Source: CAZXVW01 sp964644025 (GTDB lineage: Bacteria > Acidobacteriota > Terriglobia > Bryobacterales > Bryobacteraceae). From it: a DNA stretch of 16,935 nucleotides. The position numbers were made by a program, and so were the translations under genes. The stretch is taken from the NCBI GenBank assembly GCA_964644025.1, contig CAZXVW010000090.1, positions 1 through 16,935 of the forward strand, read 5' to 3'. How positions within the stretch are numbered: the stretch's first letter is position 1; every line of letters starts with the position of its first letter. A model generated the notes under the pieces. That model did no database searches and was not told where the DNA came from. It saw only the letters and a list, made by a program, of their open reading frames with translations. Below, piece after piece: positions 15,408 through 16,935 of the stretch.

Positions 15408-15686
15408 TTACTCCGGAAGTTCGTACAAGTACTTGATGTCGTGCTTAAAAATAAACAGGTTCGGGCCGTCGGCCCGTGTCAGCCGGATGAAGGTGGCGTC
15501 GTAATACTCGATGGTGCCCTCGACTTCCTCGTTGTCCGTCATGCGGACGCGGATCGGGATGGAGTGGTCAATAAGATACTTGATGTAACGCACCTCTTCA
15601 TGGGTCTGTTCCGGCGCCCGGTTCTTCGGAGCACCTTTTTTTTTCTTGGGCTTCGGCTTTTTTGCCGCGGACGAACCTTTTGCCAC
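15408..15686 (-). CDS. hfq: Hfq-like Sm-fold RNA-binding protein with basic N-terminal tail
   Basis: This 92-aa protein probably forms an Sm-type ring that binds RNA. Residues 1-25 are a Lys/Pro/Ala-rich basic tail (KKPKPKKKK at 9-17). The Sm core spans about 29-90: HEEVRYIKYLIDHSIPIRV, MTDNEEVEGTIEYYDATFIRL (Sm1) and FIFKHDIKYLYE (Sm2). Lys81-His82 match the conserved KH of Hfq. Against E. coli Hfq, the proximal-face Gln41-Phe42 appear as Ala64-Thr65, and an N-terminal helix glutamine like Gln8 is not evident, so RNA specificity may differ. The start is GTG with AGGAG five bases upstream, 14 bp after the VWA gene stop. The tail is encoded partly by a run of nine A residues (15636-15644). Classical sRNA-mRNA matchmaking is not assured. 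Confidence 0.82.
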   Translation of the reverse strand: MAKGSSAAKKPKPKKKKGAPKNRAPEQTHEEVRYIKYLIDHSIPIRVRMTDNEEVEGTIEYYDATFIRLTRADGPNLFIFKHDIKYLYELPE

Positions 15687-15700
15687 GAGCTCTCCTGGAT

Positions 15701-16684
15701 CTACGGTCTGCGGAATGGTCCTGCCGGGCGGCCCGCGCCGGGGACGGCAGCTTCGTATTCTCCATAATAGCCAGTTCGCGCAAGCACCCGCAAATTCCGC
15801 CGGTTCACTGTGACCCGCAGCCGGTGAAACCGGCCGGCCGAGTAGGGGAGGTTCTTCGGATAGTAACCGAGCAGGTACTGCGAGCGGAGGTCCCGCAGGA
15901 TGTTTTGGAACGCCGAGTCAAACATTTCGCCCAGCGTGGAGGGAAAAACCTGGCCGCCGGTATCGGTGCACAGGGTGATAAGGGCGTTCTCCCCGGCGAT
16001 GTTGCGCCCGGGGCTGTTGGTCACCGGAACGATCATGATTCCGTAGATTACGGCGTCAGCCAGATGCGCGGCCTCCAGAGCGTCCTGGAAGTCTTTCACG
16101 CTGGTCGTATCGGCCCCGTCGGTGACCACCACGATAACGCGGCGGCCCTCGCGGTGCTGGAGCGCGCGCGCGGCGAAATAGATCGCGTCGTAAAGCGAGG
16201 TCCCGGCATCGGCTTTGAGCGTCTTCAGCTCCTTCTCGATGCGCGCCACCCGGCGGGTGAAACTGCTTTTCAGGGCGACGTCCTGGTTAAAGCTGTAAAG
16301 CGACACCGCATCAGCCGGGTGGCCCTGCCGGAAGAAAGCCTTGAGGAAATGAAGTACCGAACTGGTTTCTTCACCGAGCAGAATCGCCGTGGAGGCGCTC
16401 GTATCCACCAGCAGGGCTACTGACAGGGGCTGGTTGGTGTGGTGCTCGAAGACGGTGATCTGCTGTTTGACGCCGTTGTCGTAAACGGTGAAATCGTCCT
16501 TGCCCAGGCCGCCGATCAACGCGCCGTTCGGATCCTTGACCGTCGCCAGGATGCGGACCAGCCGGACATTGACGCGAAACACGGGCTCCTGGGCGGCAAC
16601 CGCCAGCGAGCAAAGCAACAGCAACCCCGCCGCCAGCGCCCGCCAACGGGCTGCCCTCATCGGCTGCAGAAGCTGTAGTTCCAC
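15701..16684 (-). CDS. Secreted VWA-domain protein (VWFA-related, acidobacterial type)
   Basis: This 327-aa protein has a signal peptide (about 9-31, LAAGLLLLCSLAVAAQ) and a von Willebrand factor A domain. Before it, FRVNVRLVRILATVKDPNG and GLGKDDFTVYDNGVKQ (36-75) form the N-terminal beta region typical of the VWFA-related family expanded in Acidobacteriota. The MIDAS metal site is visible as DTSAS (94-98), Thr162 (AGTSLYDA) and Asp189 (VTDGADT). The C-terminal RSQYLLGYYPKN plus a beta segment is also typical. The role is probably protein-protein contact in the periplasm or cell surface; no partner is known. The GTG at 16684 has a strong Shine-Dalgarno (GGGGAGGGG). The ATG at 16660 gives a neater signal peptide and shares ATGA with a small upstream frame. 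It is the first sure gene of the cluster with the Hfq-like and phosphatase genes. Confidence 0.9.
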   Translation of the reverse strand: MELQLLQPMRAARWRALAAGLLLLCSLAVAAQEPVFRVNVRLVRILATVKDPNGALIGGLGKDDFTVYDNGVKQQITVFEHHTNQPLSVALLVDTSASTAILLGEETSSVLHFLKAFFRQGHPADAVSLYSFNQDVALKSSFTRRVARIEKELKTLKADAGTSLYDAIYFAARALQHREGRRVIVVVTDGADTTSVKDFQDALEAAHLADAVIYGIMIVPVTNSPGRNIAGENALITLCTDTGGQVFPSTLGEMFDSAFQNILRDLRSQYLLGYYPKNLPYSAGRFHRLRVTVNRRNLRVLARTGYYGEYEAAVPGAGRPAGPFRRP

Positions 16685-16806
16685 GTCCCCTCCCCGGAAG
16701 CCTTGTCACCGGCCAGGTGTTGTTTGTTTCCAACCGGCGCCGGCTCCTTGCCCGCGCGGGCGATCAGGTCGGTCAGGATCCCGAAGAACCAGAGCGTTAC
16801 GCGCAT
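16657..16806 (-). CDS. Possible 49-residue small protein upstream of the VWA gene
   Basis: A 49-codon frame starts at ATG 16806 (MRVTLWFFGILTDLIARAGK) and ends in FCSR. Its TGA overlaps an in-frame ATG of the VWA gene (16660) as ATGA, the pattern of translational coupling. The first third is hydrophobic; the rest is polar. AGGA lies 11 bases before the ATG, a weak ribosome site. The frame stays open for another 43 codons to the right edge, but that part is Pro/Arg-rich and not protein-like. I recognise no family. It may be a chance frame in GC-rich DNA. Confidence 0.25.
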   Translation of the reverse strand: MRVTLWFFGILTDLIARAGKEPAPVGNKQHLAGDKASGEGTWNYSFCSR

Positions 16807-16935
16807 GCTACTAGCTATCCTAGCAGACGGGTTTTTGCGCCCATTCGTTCCCGGGACCGGGCAGCGTGGTATCAGTAGGTCCGTAATCCGCCCGTAAGGA
16901 AATTCGGAGTGTATGAGAGGGAGCGGAATGGCGGG
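16807..16935. other. Right-edge region, no assignable gene
   Basis: I see no recognisable coding family here. An ATG at 16913 on the plus strand, with GGAG three bases upstream, and another at 16928, with GGGAG about four bases upstream, could begin a divergent gene beyond the window. The sequence is too short to judge. Confidence 0.3.

Overview
The window looks like a GC-rich Acidobacteriota chromosome fragment, perhaps of the Solibacter/Bryobacter type. It probably comes from a draft or metagenome assembly. The lineage is inferred from three things. There is a signal-peptide VWA protein of the acidobacterial 'VWFA-related' type. The TonB-dependent receptor carries an N-terminal carboxypeptidase-regulatory-like domain. 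The Hfq-like protein is unusual and has a Lys/Pro-rich tail. GTG starts are common (at least six genes), and a 10-N scaffold gap interrupts one gene. I see no tRNA, rRNA, CRISPR array, insertion sequence or phage gene.

Left part (1-6887, all minus strand). In transcription order this holds a membrane hybrid histidine kinase, a TonB-dependent receptor, a Tat-exported formylglycine sulfatase, and the first 70 codons of a secreted GH38 alpha-mannosidase that runs off the left edge. Together they suggest sensing, uptake and breakdown of a glycan or glycoconjugate carrying sulfate and alpha-mannose. The receptor, however, has the size and plug sequence of a siderophore/cofactor-type porin rather than a SusC. 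A good sigma70 promoter precedes the kinase. A promoter with an overlapping inverted repeat precedes the receptor.

Middle (7020-10337). Threonine synthase (minus) is divergent from a signal-peptide-bearing O-methyltransferase-fold protein (plus). The 267-bp spacer between them is rich in hairpins. A zinc-dependent MDR dehydrogenase follows on the plus strand and converges, with a 2-bp gap, on the next operon.

Right part (10340-16806, all minus strand). Two gene clusters are read leftward. The first is VWA protein, Hfq-like protein and inositol-monophosphatase-family phosphatase, with gaps of 14 and 15 bp. The second is pyrimidine-nucleoside (thymidine) phosphorylase, purine nucleoside phosphorylase, N-carbamoylputrescine amidase and agmatine deiminase, with gaps of 17 and 19 bp and then a GTGA overlap. 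The second cluster combines purine and pyrimidine nucleoside salvage with the agmatine route to putrescine. The phosphorylase is split only by the scaffold gap. The two flanks share a CCA, and merging them restores the family's KHSTGGVGDK motif in frame, so the gene is intact.

I find no clearly new multi-gene system. The observations most worth a check are the exported methyltransferase that lacks a metal ligand, its structured upstream region, the A9 tract in the Hfq-like gene, start codons sitting at predicted transcription starts, and the artefactual gap.
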